DNA of 64,000 nt from an uncultured Bacteroidales bacterium (lineage in GTDB: Bacteria > Bacteroidota > Bacteroidia > Bacteroidales > P3), in assembly GCA_900316515.1 (NCBI GenBank), contig ONDE01000011.1:31684-95683 (forward strand), written 5' to 3'. This document shows, piece after piece, positions 54,050-63,905 of the stretch. Numbering within the stretch: position 1 is the first letter of the stretch; each line of letters starts with the position of its first letter. The notes under the pieces were generated by a model. It saw only the letters and a program-made list of their open reading frames with translations, had not been told where the DNA came from and did not search any database. A program made the position numbers and the translations under genes.

Positions 54050-54889
54050 ATGACAAAATACATCGGAGCTCATGTGAGCGCATCGGGCGGCGTGGGAAAC
54101 GCCATACTGAATGCTGAGGCCATCGGGGCCAACGCCTTTGCCTTGTTTACCAGAAACCAACGCTCGTGGGTGAGCAAGCCTCTGCCTCAGCTGGAGATAG
54201 ACGGCTTTAAGGCTTTACTTATAGACCGCGGCTTCAGCCCCAAATACGTGCTGCCGCACGACAGCTACCTCATCAACCTCGGCTCGCCCGACGAGGAGAC
54301 CCTTCAAAAATCACGCGCCGCCTTCCTCGACGAGATGCAGCGTGCACAGCAGCTGGGCCTCACCATGCTGAACTTCCACCCCGGCAGCCACCTGAACAAG
54401 TTCAGCGAGGAGGAATGTCTCGACCAGATTGCCCGCGAGGTGAACCTTGCCCTCAGCAAAACCGAGGGCGTGACAGCCGTCATCGAGAACACCGCCGGAC
54501 AAGGCACCAACCTCGGCTGGAAGTTCGAGCACATCGCCCGAATTATAGAGGGTATCGACGACAAGAGCCGCGTGGGTGTCTGCATCGACACCTGCCACAC
54601 CCTCGCCGCCGGCTACGACCTCTCGACCGAGATGGGCTATATGTTCTGCTTCGAGGAGTTCGACCGTCTGATAGGTCAGAAATACCTCTGCGCCATCCAC
54701 CTCAACGACAGCAAGAAGAACGCAGGCAGCCATGTGGACCGTCACGAAGTCCTCGGCGAGGGCTTCCTCGGCAAGGAGTTCTTCTCGCGCTTCATGCACG
54801 ACTCCCGCTTCGACGACATGCCCATCATCCTAGAGACCCCCGACCCGATGCGTTGGGCCGAGGAAATCAAATGGCTGCGGAATTTGTAA
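54050..54889 (+). CDS. nfo: Deoxyribonuclease IV (AP endonuclease)
   Basis: 279 aa. [17 protein letters not shown] at the start; metal ligands in [48 protein letters not shown] and ILETPDP. Three-zinc TIM-barrel endonuclease of base excision repair. Lies 73 bp after pepE; the next membrane gene starts 6 bp after its stop. Confidence 0.96.
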   Translation: MTKYIGAHVSASGGVGNAILNAEAIGANAFALFTRNQRSWVSKPLPQLEIDGFKALLIDRGFSPKYVLPHDSYLINLGSPDEETLQKSRAAFLDEMQRAQQLGLTMLNFHPGSHLNKFSEEECLDQIAREVNLALSKTEGVTAVIENTAGQGTNLGWKFEHIARIIEGIDDKSRVGVCIDTCHTLAAGYDLSTEMGYMFCFEEFDRLIGQKYLCAIHLNDSKKNAGSHVDRHEVLGEGFLGKEFFSRFMHDSRFDDMPIILETPDPMRWAEEIKWLRNL

Positions 54890-54895
54890 TATTAC

Positions 54896-55396
54896 ATGGA
54901 TAATACAATACTAGCCGTCAACGGTCCCCAAAAAAGTCCAATCTGGGAGAAGATTCTTGACTCTCTTCCCCCATTTCTCATGCTGTTTGTTGTCATTATG
55001 ATGATATTTGTTATTGTTACAACGGCAAAACAAAATGACGCAGACTTGATTATATGGACTTTTTACACGGCAGCCTTCCTATTTTGTACATACGGGTTCT
55101 TCTTCGTATTAGACAATCACATACGTCTATTCCACGCCCAGGAGACCATATCAATACAAGGCGACGCACTTGTCATTGACTGTACAAACAGCTTTATGCG
55201 GCGACATAAAAGTATTCCGCTGTCTTCCATACACCGTGTAGATCATTACGATGGCAGCAGAGGTAGCAGCCTCACCGTACCCGACACCTTGCGGGTATAT
55301 TATGGTCGCCACAGCCGCTATCGCTTTGCCATTAATATGACATACAGCGACAGTAGCCAATTGGCAAAAGAAATAATGAAATTTGTCCACAAGTAA
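54896..55396 (+). CDS. Two-TM membrane protein with PH-like domain
   Basis: 166 aa. TM helices at about 27-46 (FLMLFVVIMMIFVIVTTA) and 56-75 (IWTFYTAAFLFCTYGFFFVL), then a C-terminal cytoplasmic domain (AQETISIQGDALVID, KSIPLSSIHRVDHYDG, LRVYYGRHSRYRFAIN, SSQLAKEIMKFVHK) with the strand order of bacterial PH-like proteins. AT-richer than neighbours. It starts 6 bp after nfo and ends 16 bp before the DUF2461 gene. Function unknown; the PH-like call is by eye. Confidence 0.65.
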   Translation: MDNTILAVNGPQKSPIWEKILDSLPPFLMLFVVIMMIFVIVTTAKQNDADLIIWTFYTAAFLFCTYGFFFVLDNHIRLFHAQETISIQGDALVIDCTNSFMRRHKSIPLSSIHRVDHYDGSRGSSLTVPDTLRVYYGRHSRYRFAINMTYSDSSQLAKEIMKFVHK

Positions 55397-55412
55397 AAAC
55401 ATATATATCAAA

Positions 55413-56120
55413 ATGACGCCCCAACTACACCCCGACACCCTGCCCTTCCTACAGGAACTGACCGTCAACAACAACCGCCCATGGTTCAACGACCACAAGG
55501 ACCGCTGGCTGGCCATCAAGTCCGACTTTGAGGTTTTCACTCAAGCACTCATCGACGAGATGGTGAAATACGACGACACCCTCGTAGGCTTGACGGCCAA
55601 GAACTCTGTCTACCGCATCTACCGCGACACGCGCTTCTCGGCCGACAAGACGCCATACAAGACCCACATCGCCTGTTTCCTCAGCAGCTGGGGCCCGAAG
55701 AACAGCGGCGTGCCCGGCTACTACTTCCAGCTCGGTACCGAGGAAGCCTACGGCCTCAAGGGCACCTGCAACCTCGGTGGCGGCATCTTCATGCCTACGC
55801 CCGAAGCACTCAATGCCATCCGCCAGGAGATATTCTACTGCACCGACGACTTCCTCGCCATCATGAACGAGAAGAACTATAAGAAATATTTCGGCAGCGA
55901 GTTCTTCACCATGAAGAAACTACAGCGCGTCCCCAAAGGCTACCCTGCCGACTGGGAACACGCCGACCTGCTGAAATACAAGGACTACTGCACCAGTTAC
56001 ACTATGCCAGACAAGTTCATCGGCAGCGACAAACTCTTCGAGGAGGTAGTAAAGGTGTGGAAGGCCAGCGTCCCACTTAACCGCTTCGTGCAGCGGGCAA
56101 TGGAAGATGTGAGACAATAA
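55413..56120 (+). CDS. DUF2461 family protein
   Basis: 235 aa from MTPQLHPDTL (55413). Conserved blocks are LPFLQELTVNNNRPWFNDHKDRW, RIYRDTRFSADKTPYKTHIACFLS and the YFQLGTEEAYGLKGTCNLGGGIFMPTP stretch (each shown in part), with YPADWEHADLLKYKDYC near the C-terminus. The family is widespread and uncharacterised. It ends a short operon with nfo and the PH-like protein, terminated by a strong hairpin. Confidence 0.9.
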   Translation: MTPQLHPDTLPFLQELTVNNNRPWFNDHKDRWLAIKSDFEVFTQALIDEMVKYDDTLVGLTAKNSVYRIYRDTRFSADKTPYKTHIACFLSSWGPKNSGVPGYYFQLGTEEAYGLKGTCNLGGGIFMPTPEALNAIRQEIFYCTDDFLAIMNEKNYKKYFGSEFFTMKKLQRVPKGYPADWEHADLLKYKDYCTSYTMPDKFIGSDKLFEEVVKVWKASVPLNRFVQRAMEDVRQ

Positions 56121-56150
56121 AAAAGAGCGGCTCGTTTGAGTCGCTCTTTT
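56121..56150. terminator. Bidirectional terminator
   Basis: AAAAGAGCGGCTC and GAGTCGCTCTTTT pair over 13 bp with one mismatch and a 4-nt loop, with A and T runs on both sides. It lies between the convergent DUF2461 and MFS genes. Confidence 0.9.
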
Positions 56151-56168
56151 TTAGCATAGCCTTTTCTA

Positions 56169-57821
56169 TTATTCAGCCTTGATGTTGGGCTGTTCGAGGC
56201 CGTAGCCTTTCTTCTTGTCGACTGCACGGAGGTAGATCGAGATAAGGAGAGCAGCGATACCTAGGGCGGCCAGCATAACGAGAGCCCAGGTGTAGTTGAG
56301 CTCGTGGGCGGCGGTGCCTTCGGGGTTGGTGTTGTTGAGCACAATACCAATCAGAGCGGGGAACAGACCGAGGCCGATATTCTGAATCCAGAAGATAGCG
56401 GCATAGGCGGAACCGATAATCTTCTCGTCGACCAGCTTGGGCACCGAGGGCCACAGGGCGGCGGGCACCAGCGAGAAGGAGGCGCCGAGGACGAGGATGG
56501 TGATATAGGCCACAACGACACCACCGGCGGGCGAAGCTGCCGAAACACCGGGCAACACGAAGGCGAAGGTGAGGTGGCAGATGACGAGCAGCAGCGAGCC
56601 GAGCATCAGCATCGTGGCGGCTTTACCCTTATGGTCGACATAGTTGCCGAGAATGGGAGTGATGGCCACAGCCAGCAGCGGGAACACAGCGAAGATGGTC
56701 TCAGCGGTGCCACGCATGTAGCCCATGTAGCAATAAACCACCAGAGCCACAACGGCAAGACCCATAAGACCGAACTTAAGGCCTTTGTTGTTCTTGATGA
56801 AGTTGCTCGAGAACGAGCCGGCGGCAACAACGAGCATCAGGAAGTACTGCACCAGTGTTACGCCAATCGGGAAGCTCTCGGTGCTTCCGCCCCAGTAGGT
56901 GGTGGGGTCGGCGGGAGTGAGCGTCAGGTTGCATTGCAGCATGTTGACGGCATATTTCTGGAAGGGGAAGATGGCGCTGTAGTAGAGCACGCAGAGCAGA
57001 GCCACGAGCCAGAAACCAAGGCTGGTGAAAATCTTGCCCAGGTCGCTGATCTTGAAGGGGTCGTCCTTCTCTTCGGCCTCACCGGTCTGGCTGTCGAGCT
57101 TCTTGTCCATGAAGAAGTAGGTGATGAACATGATGAGGGCGATGCAGAGCAGCACGACACCGAACTTGACGGAGTTGTCGACATGGATCTCGCCGCCGAG
57201 CTTGGCGAAGTAGGGGCTGAATATCATGCAGGTGGCCACACCCAGACGGGCGAGGGCCATCTCGCTACCCATAGCAAGAGCCGTCTCACGACCTTTGAAC
57301 CATTTGACGATACCGCGGCTCACGGTGATACCGGCCATCTCGCAGCCGCAACCGAAGAACATGAAGCCCAGGGCGGCAAGCTTGGCCGAAGCAGGCATAC
57401 CCGCCGCAAAGGGCAGGATAGCACCGATAACGGGCAGTTCGCCATTCCAGTTGAGGTTATTGGTGAACCAAGCCTCAAGGCTGGTGCCGATGAAAGCCTC
57501 GCTGCAGGCGTAGAACTTAATCAAACCACCGAAGAGCATCACAGCACCTGAGAGGACAGCGGTGAAGCGCACACCCATCTTGTCGAGAATGATACCGGCA
57601 AAGATGAGGAAGAACACATAGACATTGAGGAACACCTCGGCGCCCTGCATACGGCCGAACGAGGCACTGTCCCAACCGCGGGTCTCCTGCATGAGGTCCT
57701 TGATGGGCGACAGAATATCCATAAATACATAGCTGCAAAACATGGCCAAAGCCAGAAGCAGCAACGCTGTCCAACGCATGCCGGCGCTGTCGCGCAACGT
57801 TTTCATAGTTGATTGTGTCAT
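56169..57821 (-). CDS. MFS transporter
   Basis: 550 aa with about 12 predicted TM helices. The first loop motif is in GIILDKMGVRFTA; the central loop carries WFKGRETALAMG and a Lys/Glu-rich segment (DKKLDSQTGEAEEKDDPFK). The longer C-terminal half has a QYFLMLVVAAGSFSSNFIKNN pair and a final cytoplasmic tail GYGLEQPNIKAE. Bacteroidota relatives are unspecific MFS carriers; substrate unknown. Start at 57821 gives MTQSTMKTLRD before the first helix. The SUMF1-domain lipoprotein gene lies 34 bp downstream on the minus strand. Confidence 0.85.
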   Translation of the reverse strand: MTQSTMKTLRDSAGMRWTALLLLALAMFCSYVFMDILSPIKDLMQETRGWDSASFGRMQGAEVFLNVYVFFLIFAGIILDKMGVRFTAVLSGAVMLFGGLIKFYACSEAFIGTSLEAWFTNNLNWNGELPVIGAILPFAAGMPASAKLAALGFMFFGCGCEMAGITVSRGIVKWFKGRETALAMGSEMALARLGVATCMIFSPYFAKLGGEIHVDNSVKFGVVLLCIALIMFITYFFMDKKLDSQTGEAEEKDDPFKISDLGKIFTSLGFWLVALLCVLYYSAIFPFQKYAVNMLQCNLTLTPADPTTYWGGSTESFPIGVTLVQYFLMLVVAAGSFSSNFIKNNKGLKFGLMGLAVVALVVYCYMGYMRGTAETIFAVFPLLAVAITPILGNYVDHKGKAATMLMLGSLLLVICHLTFAFVLPGVSAASPAGGVVVAYITILVLGASFSLVPAALWPSVPKLVDEKIIGSAYAAIFWIQNIGLGLFPALIGIVLNNTNPEGTAAHELNYTWALVMLAALGIAALLISIYLRAVDKKKGYGLEQPNIKAE

Positions 57822-57855
57822 ATCTTATGTTTTTTAGTTAATAATCAAGAATAAG

Positions 57856-58698
57856 TTACGGAAGCATAACCACACGGAAACCGAGGTTGAAGCGGTTGTG
57901 GTCGGGACCGTAGTTGTAGCGGTAGGAAACACGGCAGTTCTTGGCATCGCCGCGCCAGCTGCCACCGCGAAGCACGCGCTCCTTGCCCTTCTCGGGACCG
58001 TTGGGGTTGGTGACGTCGCCGCCCTTGTACGAACCGTACCAGTCGAGGCACCACTCAAACACATTGCCCGTCATGTCATATATACCCAGGGCATTGGGGG
58101 CCTTGGTGGCCACAGGGTGAGTCTTGCCGTTGCTGTTCTCCTCATACCAGGTCACATCGTTAATATTGTTGCTGCCAGCATATATCTCAGGCTGCTCGGG
58201 AGCCTTCTGACCACCACGGGCGGCATACTCCCACTGTGCCTCGGTAGGCAGGGTGAAGGTCTTGCCTGTCATCTCGGAAAGACGCTTGCAGAACTCCATA
58301 GCATCGTTGTAGGAGACCTGCTCCACGGGCAGGTTCTTCATGCCTGTGAAGTTGCTGGGGTTGGTACCCATGACAGCTTTGTAGAGCTCCTGGGTCACCT
58401 CGGTCTGGCCAATATAGTAATTGCCGGTCAGGTCCACCTTGTGTGCAGGTTTCTCCTCGGGAGTGACATCCTTGTCGCCGGCAACGGGACCGATAGTGAA
58501 CGTACCGGCGTCCACTCTCGACATGGTGAATTCGGCATCGCCAACCTTGAGGGTCATGGTCTCGGGCTGTTCCTCCTCGACGACAACCTCGCCACCGCCC
58601 TCGCCTTCACCTTCGCCCTGGCCGCCCTTGCAGCCCACATAGGTGAAAGCCAACATGGCCATAGCGGCCACCATCATAGTTCTAAATGTCTTTTTCAT
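57856..58698 (-). CDS. SUMF1/formylglycine-generating-enzyme-domain lipoprotein
   Basis: 280 aa from MKKTFRTMM (58698). Lipobox TYVGC (Cys23), an acidic Gly/Glu linker, then the SUMF1 domain: MSRVDAGTFTIG, EKPAHKVDLTGNYYIGQTEVTQELY, PVEQVSYNDAMEFCKRLSE, LPTEAQWEYAARGG, DMTGNVFEWCLDW, RVLRGGSWRGDAKNCRVSYR and a final GFRVVMLP. True sulfatase activation needs an active-site Cys pair that I could not place; many such lipoproteins (GldJ/GldK-like) are structural. Lies 19 bp after tyrS. Confidence 0.85.
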   Translation of the reverse strand: MKKTFRTMMVAAMAMLAFTYVGCKGGQGEGEGEGGGEVVVEEEQPETMTLKVGDAEFTMSRVDAGTFTIGPVAGDKDVTPEEKPAHKVDLTGNYYIGQTEVTQELYKAVMGTNPSNFTGMKNLPVEQVSYNDAMEFCKRLSEMTGKTFTLPTEAQWEYAARGGQKAPEQPEIYAGSNNINDVTWYEENSNGKTHPVATKAPNALGIYDMTGNVFEWCLDWYGSYKGGDVTNPNGPEKGKERVLRGGSWRGDAKNCRVSYRYNYGPDHNRFNLGFRVVMLP

Positions 58699-58717
58699 GG
58701 TATTTGTTTTTAAATTA

Positions 58718-59995
58718 TTATTCCACGTTGAGGATATAGTAGTTCTTCTTGCCTTTCTGCACCAGAATGCAGCCGCTGGCAAGAATGTCGTTGGCGGTGA
58801 GGGCGCATCCCTCACCCACCTTCTGCTTGTTGACGCTTATGCTGTTCTGCTTCAGCTCGCGACGTATCTCGCCCTTGCTGGCGAACATGCCCACCTCGGC
58901 GGCAAGGTCGACAAGCGAAGCACCTGCCTCGATAGCTCCGCGGCTCACCGTGAACTGCGGCACGCCGTCGAAGACAGAGAGCAGCGTGGCACGGTCGAGC
59001 GCGTTGAGCTGCTCGGTGGTAGCCTTGCCGAAGAGAAGCTCGCTGGCGGCGATAGCTGTGTTGTAGGCCTCTTCACCATGCACGCGGATGGTGATATCCT
59101 TGGCCAAGGCTTTCTGCAGTATGCGCTGCTCAGGGGCCTCGGCGTGCTGTTTCTCCAAAGCCTCAATCTCCTCTTTCGACAAAAGGGTGAAGATACGTAT
59201 ATACTTGGCGGTATCAACGTCGGAGCAGTTGAGCCAGAACTGGTAGAACTTATAGGGGCTGGTCTTCTCGGGGTCGAGCCACACATTGCCGCCCTCGGTC
59301 TTGCCGAACTTGGTGCCGTCGGCCTTGGTGATGAGCGGGCAGGTCAACGCAAAGGCCTCGCCACCTTCCATACGGCGTATAAGCTCGGTGCCGGTGGTGA
59401 TATTGCCCCACTGGTCGCTGCCGCCCATCTGCAGCTTGCAGCCCTTGGTGCGGTAGAGGGTCAGGAAGTCGTAACCCTGCAGCAGCTGATAGCTGAACTC
59501 GGTGAACGAAATGCCGGTCTCCATGCGCTTCTTCACGCTGTCCTTGGTCATCATGTAGTTCACCGTGATATGCTTGCCCACATCGCGGATGAAGTCAAGG
59601 AACAGGTAGTCTTTCATCCAGTCATAGTTGTTGCATATCTCGGCACCGTTGACATTATTGTCGAAATCCAGAAAACGAGCCAGCTGCTTCTTGATGCATT
59701 GCACGTTGTGCTGTATTTCCTCCACCGTAAGCAGTTTGCGCTCCTGTGCCTTGAAGCTCGGATCGCCAATCATGCCCGTGGCGCCGCCCACTAAGGCCAG
59801 AGGCTTGTGGCCCGCCATCTGCAAGTGTTTCAGCAGCATGATGCTGACGAGGTGTCCTATATGCAGCGAGTCGGCTGTGGGGTCTATACCCACATATGCC
59901 GTAGTCATTTCTTTATTGAGTTGTTCTTCGGTGCCAGGCATGATATCGTGTATCATACCGCGCCACTTCAGTTCTTCAACAAGGTTAGTGTTCAT
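58718..59995 (-). CDS. tyrS: Tyrosyl-tRNA synthetase
   Basis: 425 aa. HIGH motif in [22 protein letters not shown]-like KFGKT in [25 protein letters not shown], and [13 protein letters not shown]; a C-terminal S4 RNA-binding domain ends it ([18 protein letters not shown]). Charges tRNA(Tyr). Leftward, with the SUMF1-domain lipoprotein 19 bp downstream. Confidence 0.96.
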   Translation of the reverse strand: MNTNLVEELKWRGMIHDIMPGTEEQLNKEMTTAYVGIDPTADSLHIGHLVSIMLLKHLQMAGHKPLALVGGATGMIGDPSFKAQERKLLTVEEIQHNVQCIKKQLARFLDFDNNVNGAEICNNYDWMKDYLFLDFIRDVGKHITVNYMMTKDSVKKRMETGISFTEFSYQLLQGYDFLTLYRTKGCKLQMGGSDQWGNITTGTELIRRMEGGEAFALTCPLITKADGTKFGKTEGGNVWLDPEKTSPYKFYQFWLNCSDVDTAKYIRIFTLLSKEEIEALEKQHAEAPEQRILQKALAKDITIRVHGEEAYNTAIAASELLFGKATTEQLNALDRATLLSVFDGVPQFTVSRGAIEAGASLVDLAAEVGMFASKGEIRRELKQNSISVNKQKVGEGCALTANDILASGCILVQKGKKNYYILNVE

Positions 59996-60038
59996 TTAAT
60001 ATATATTGAATACTTATTTTTTGAAATGATGCTGTTAT

Positions 60039-60120
60039 GAAGTTAAAGAGTTAAGGAGTTAAGACAATACCGTATGATGGCACTCTTGTCTTAACCCCTT
60101 AACTCCTTCTCTTCTTAACT
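60039..60120. repeat. Inverted pair of AGTTAAGG-type simple repeats
   Basis: The left arm (60039-60067) contains GGAGTTAAGACAA. The right arm (60086-60120) contains TTGTCTTAA and TTAACTCC. The arms pair imperfectly around an 18-nt loop with no gene. Lies between tyrS and the T9SS cargo gene. Confidence 0.8.
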
Positions 60121-60129
60121 ACCAGACTA

Positions 60130-63100
60130 TTAGCGAACCATCATCTTGGCAACGGCTGTGCGGCCGGAGATGATGACATTGACGAGGTACATACCTTTGG
60201 CCATACCATCGGTGCTGACGGTGAAGGTCTGCTCGCCTGCATCAACGGTGCCAAGCTGGCGGTCCATCACGCAACGGCCGTTAAGGTCGTAGATACGCAA
60301 CTGGGCATTGCCGGCCTCGGCGGCGATGAGGGTCAGGTGCGCGTCGCCCGACACAGGGTTCGGGAACACACTGACGCTGCCGGCGACGGTGTTGACAACC
60401 GTAGGAACACCAAGGTCACGCTGCTCGACAATCTCGTTGGTGCGGTCGGTAACCTTCGACATATCCATGAAGATACCACGGCCATAGGTGCCGAAGTACA
60501 TGGCGTTCGTCCATTTGGTCTTGGCATAAAGGTGATTCTCGGGGTTGATACCATTGTGCGAGAGGAGACGGCGGACCGGCAGGTTGGCCTGCTGCTGCAC
60601 CATCGAGGTGACAGCAACACCGTGCAGGTGCTCGTACTTCGACCATGCATCGCCGCTCTTGATCCATACACCGTCAGCAGTGCCGACATAGATGTCACCC
60701 GTGGTTCTGTCGACCATCGAGCTGAAAGCGGGCAGGCTCTTGTTGTTGGTGATGGTGCTGGGCTGCACGGTCCAATTGTTGGCAAGGATATTGTTCACAA
60801 TAGCCACATTGGGGTAGCTGTTGGTATAGTCCTCAAAGGTAAGGATGAGGCGCTCGTTGCCGGAAGTGGTGTCAACAGTAATCGAGCTGATGACGCGGGG
60901 GAACCACACACTGGTGTCGGTAGCTGCCAGAGTGTCGGAATAAAGCACCGTCTGCGACGAGAGCTGACGGCAACGCAGGGCAGCATAGATATCCTTCGTG
61001 GGTGCCGAGAAGTCGACATTCTCGAAGCCGCGGACACGGACGAGCATCGACTTGCCCTCCTTGAGGTTCTGTACCGAGATATAGGCGGCGCGGCCGTCGG
61101 GGCTCATTGCAAGGGCACGGGGCTCGCTGATGGTGTCGTTGACACTTATCATATAGATACCGGGCCACATATTGAGGGTGCTCCAGTCAGAGAGTTTCTG
61201 CTCGTTGAGATCCCACACCTTCGAGTAGTCGGTGGCACGCCACGACATATACACCGTCCACATCTTTCTGCCGCTGTTCTCGCCCGAAGTGTCGGAAGCT
61301 ATGAACATGGCGCGCGACTGGATGGGGTTCTTCACGCGCAGATGCTGCGAAGCAGGCTGGTTGGCTGTGAAGGTGTACTCGAACGGATAGTCGGAATTAG
61401 CCTTGCTGGCGACAAGAATCTTGTCGTTGGCCTTGATCTGGAAATTGCTACGTCCGATATAGGTGCTGTCATAGCCACCGTCGTTGTTGGGACGCATCAC
61501 ATAACCCAGAGTGTCGATAATAACATTGATGCTGTCGTTGAAGATTTCGTCGTTGTAAGTCTCCCAAAGATAGAAGCGGCCAATCTCGGTGCCACGATAG
61601 GGACGGTTGCTGGCAAAATCGCGACCGGTAGTCCAAGTCTGGGTGTTGGTATAATCCAGATAGTCACCGAACGAACGGCCGAAGAAGGCGTTGCTGGTGG
61701 AAACGAAGATGCTGCGGCGAGCCTGGGGACGAATCTGCTGGAACATCGAGGCTGCAACCTGGCCGCCGTTGTTGGTCCACAGAATGTTGGCATCGTGGTT
61801 CACATTGCCGAGGGTGCCGTTGTCATACCAGCTGATGTTGGCTTCACCGCCGTTGTGGGCAGTACGCGACTCAATCATCGGGCAGCCGTTGTTGTGGGCA
61901 CCGCTGATGATACTGGCGTCGGGGCATACGGCTATGCTGTTAATCTGAAGATTGTTCAAACCGCGGTTGATGTTATTGAAGCGGCTGAAATCCGTGGTCA
62001 TATATATACCGCCGTCTGTAGCGATATAGAACTCCATGACACCACCCTCATCGTTGTGGTGAAAGATGGGGAGAATCTGATTCACGGCGGAATGCACAAA
62101 GCTGTAGTTGCTGAACACAGTGGCCATATAACTGCCATAGTTCAACTCGGCCTCACACATCGACACCTTAGTCCACTGATAGTACGAATTCTCAACATAA
62201 CCCTCGCCCGACCAAATCGAAGAGCCGGCAATATAGATACGCTTGGGGTTGTAGGGGTCGACCTGGATAAAACCAGTGTGGCGGCCGTCGCATATCTTGG
62301 CATACTGGCCGTTGAGGGCGGTGCGGGTGAACGGTGTCACCGTGCTGGTGGCAAGCGTCGACCAAGTCTGGAGGTCGCGGGTCAGATATACATTCTCCAT
62401 CAAACCGTTGGCATTGATAACCATAGCGTACAGATAGGAAGGATCCGACGGCGCCACAGCAAGCTTGATGGCGGTGTTGGTGCCTCCGAAAGCCCTGTTC
62501 GAACTCGACACATTCGAGCACGAAGGATTGGCGGCGGTAATGTCGCTGATCATATACAACTGGTTGCCAACACTGAAGTAGGCCACACGCAGTGACATGA
62601 CGAGCAGCATCTGGTCCACAGCGCCCTCGAACACTGTCTCGCAATTGCCCCACTGGCTGTCGTCAAACACATCGCCAGTGAGCACCCAACGGTAAATACC
62701 AGTGCCGGTTACAACATACACATACGAAGTGTTGCCTGTCTTGAACAACTCGATGTCGCGCACAGCGGCGAAACGGTCGGTGGTGGCGGTGGGTTTGGTA
62801 CCGGGCACCATAGAATACTCAAGTGTCGAAGGATTGAAACGGAAAATACCGCGACCGAGAGTTGACATCGGGGAATTCGTGCTACCAACCTGATAGTCGT
62901 TGTCGCCGGTACCCACAAGAATGGCGCCTTCGGGGAACTGTGCCAGGCTGTTCACAGGAAGAACCGTCTCCACACCGTTCTCGTAATAGGGCACATAATG
63001 CCAGATGCCGTGATTGGCGGCAAGAGAAACATCCTTACCCTGACGGGCATAAAGGTTTTCGAGTAATTCGCTGTCGCTCGAACGAACGAAGAGACCGCCG

Positions 63101-63288
63101 GAAACTGCGCCGGCATAGACCGTGGAGCCGTTGGCATCGTTCATGTCCGCTATCATACAGCTGACACTGCCGCCGATATTGTCGGGGCCAATCTCATAGA
63201 AATTGGTGTCAACCTGGGCGTGCGCAGCACCCCCAATCAAAGCCATGACGCCTGCAAACAAGCCGAGAAGTACTTTGTTACTTTTCAT
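60130..63288 (-). CDS. T9SS type A sorting-domain protein
   Basis: 1052 aa, a secreted surface protein. Signal peptide MKSNKVLLGLFAGVMALIGG...AHA. The body has beta-propeller-like stretches (IYVGTADGVWIKSG, YIATDGGIYMTT, AVRDIELFKTGN) and an HNGINPENHLYA block near the C-terminus. The last 80 residues are a type A C-terminal sorting domain: VSVFPNPVSGDAHLTL, AQLRIYDLNGRCV, GMYLVNVIISG, MMVR. It should be exported by the Por/Gld machinery that includes the PorD protein of this window. Function of the body unknown. Confidence 0.88.
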   Translation of the reverse strand: MKSNKVLLGLFAGVMALIGGAAHAQVDTNFYEIGPDNIGGSVSCMIADMNDANGSTVYAGAVSGGLFVRSSDSELLENLYARQGKDVSLAANHGIWHYVPYYENGVETVLPVNSLAQFPEGAILVGTGDNDYQVGSTNSPMSTLGRGIFRFNPSTLEYSMVPGTKPTATTDRFAAVRDIELFKTGNTSYVYVVTGTGIYRWVLTGDVFDDSQWGNCETVFEGAVDQMLLVMSLRVAYFSVGNQLYMISDITAANPSCSNVSSSNRAFGGTNTAIKLAVAPSDPSYLYAMVINANGLMENVYLTRDLQTWSTLATSTVTPFTRTALNGQYAKICDGRHTGFIQVDPYNPKRIYIAGSSIWSGEGYVENSYYQWTKVSMCEAELNYGSYMATVFSNYSFVHSAVNQILPIFHHNDEGGVMEFYIATDGGIYMTTDFSRFNNINRGLNNLQINSIAVCPDASIISGAHNNGCPMIESRTAHNGGEANISWYDNGTLGNVNHDANILWTNNGGQVAASMFQQIRPQARRSIFVSTSNAFFGRSFGDYLDYTNTQTWTTGRDFASNRPYRGTEIGRFYLWETYNDEIFNDSINVIIDTLGYVMRPNNDGGYDSTYIGRSNFQIKANDKILVASKANSDYPFEYTFTANQPASQHLRVKNPIQSRAMFIASDTSGENSGRKMWTVYMSWRATDYSKVWDLNEQKLSDWSTLNMWPGIYMISVNDTISEPRALAMSPDGRAAYISVQNLKEGKSMLVRVRGFENVDFSAPTKDIYAALRCRQLSSQTVLYSDTLAATDTSVWFPRVISSITVDTTSGNERLILTFEDYTNSYPNVAIVNNILANNWTVQPSTITNNKSLPAFSSMVDRTTGDIYVGTADGVWIKSGDAWSKYEHLHGVAVTSMVQQQANLPVRRLLSHNGINPENHLYAKTKWTNAMYFGTYGRGIFMDMSKVTDRTNEIVEQRDLGVPTVVNTVAGSVSVFPNPVSGDAHLTLIAAEAGNAQLRIYDLNGRCVMDRQLGTVDAGEQTFTVSTDGMAKGMYLVNVIISGRTAVAKMMVR

Positions 63289-63870
63289 AAGTTATTATTA
63301 ATTAATTAGATATTTCAAATCCATATTCTTCAAACAATGCACAAAGATACACATTTTTTTTAATATATAAATACTTTTATCATCTTTTTTGTTTTTTTCA
63401 CTCTCCTTCCCACCCACTCTCCTCCCACTCACCTTCCTCTCACCTAACTCTCACCTTACTCTCACCTTACTCTCACCTTACTCTCACCTTACTCTCACCT
63501 TACTCTCACCTTACTCTCACTCCTCACTCCCCCATCACTTACTACTCACTTACTACTCACTTACTACTCACTTACTACTCACATACTACTCACTTACTAG
63601 CCACCCCCTGCACGACTTCCATCCTCTGCCCCGTCGTTGATGTGTCGTTGGTGTGACGTTAATGTGAGGTTGATGTAAAGCAGATGCCGCTTCCCTGTTG
63701 GCATTCGGCAGTTTATAACTTACAGAACCGCCTAATCCTCTGACAACATGGTGGGTATAGCGCAAAAAAACTCGCAAACGCGAGGGGTTTTTAACACTTG
63801 TCGGCAGTTCCGAAAGTGTGCTTGGAGGTGGTCCTGCAAGAAAAAATTTGCAGAAACAAGAAAAATGTTG
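63289..63870. repeat. Gene-free stretch with two tandem repeat arrays
   Basis: No gene. 63436-63519 is a tandem CTTACTCTCAC array of about seven copies; 63536-63598 is CACTTACTACT in about six copies. The rest (63600-63860) has no recognisable feature apart from a short GC-rich stretch. Confidence 0.85.
63342..63349 (-). promoter_or_regulatory. Bacteroidota -7 promoter element for the T9SS cargo gene
   Basis: TATCTTTG on the minus strand, 53 nt before the ATG at 63288. Confidence 0.65.
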
Positions 63871-63878
63871 TATATTTG
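63871..63878 (+). promoter_or_regulatory. Bacteroidota promoter (-33 TTTG, -7 TATATTTG)
   Basis: TATATTTG with TTTG 20 nt upstream (63847), a textbook match. It lies 27 nt before the ATG of the last, partial gene. Confidence 0.75.
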
Positions 63879-63905
63879 CAAATATAAACCTTTAAATCAA
63901 TAAGT

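Noticed and set aside
60337..62595. 752-aa open frame on the plus strand opposite the T9SS cargo gene
   Set aside because: Antisense shadow with a Val/Gly/His-biased composition typical of reversed codons; the minus-strand gene has a signal peptide and a sorting domain.
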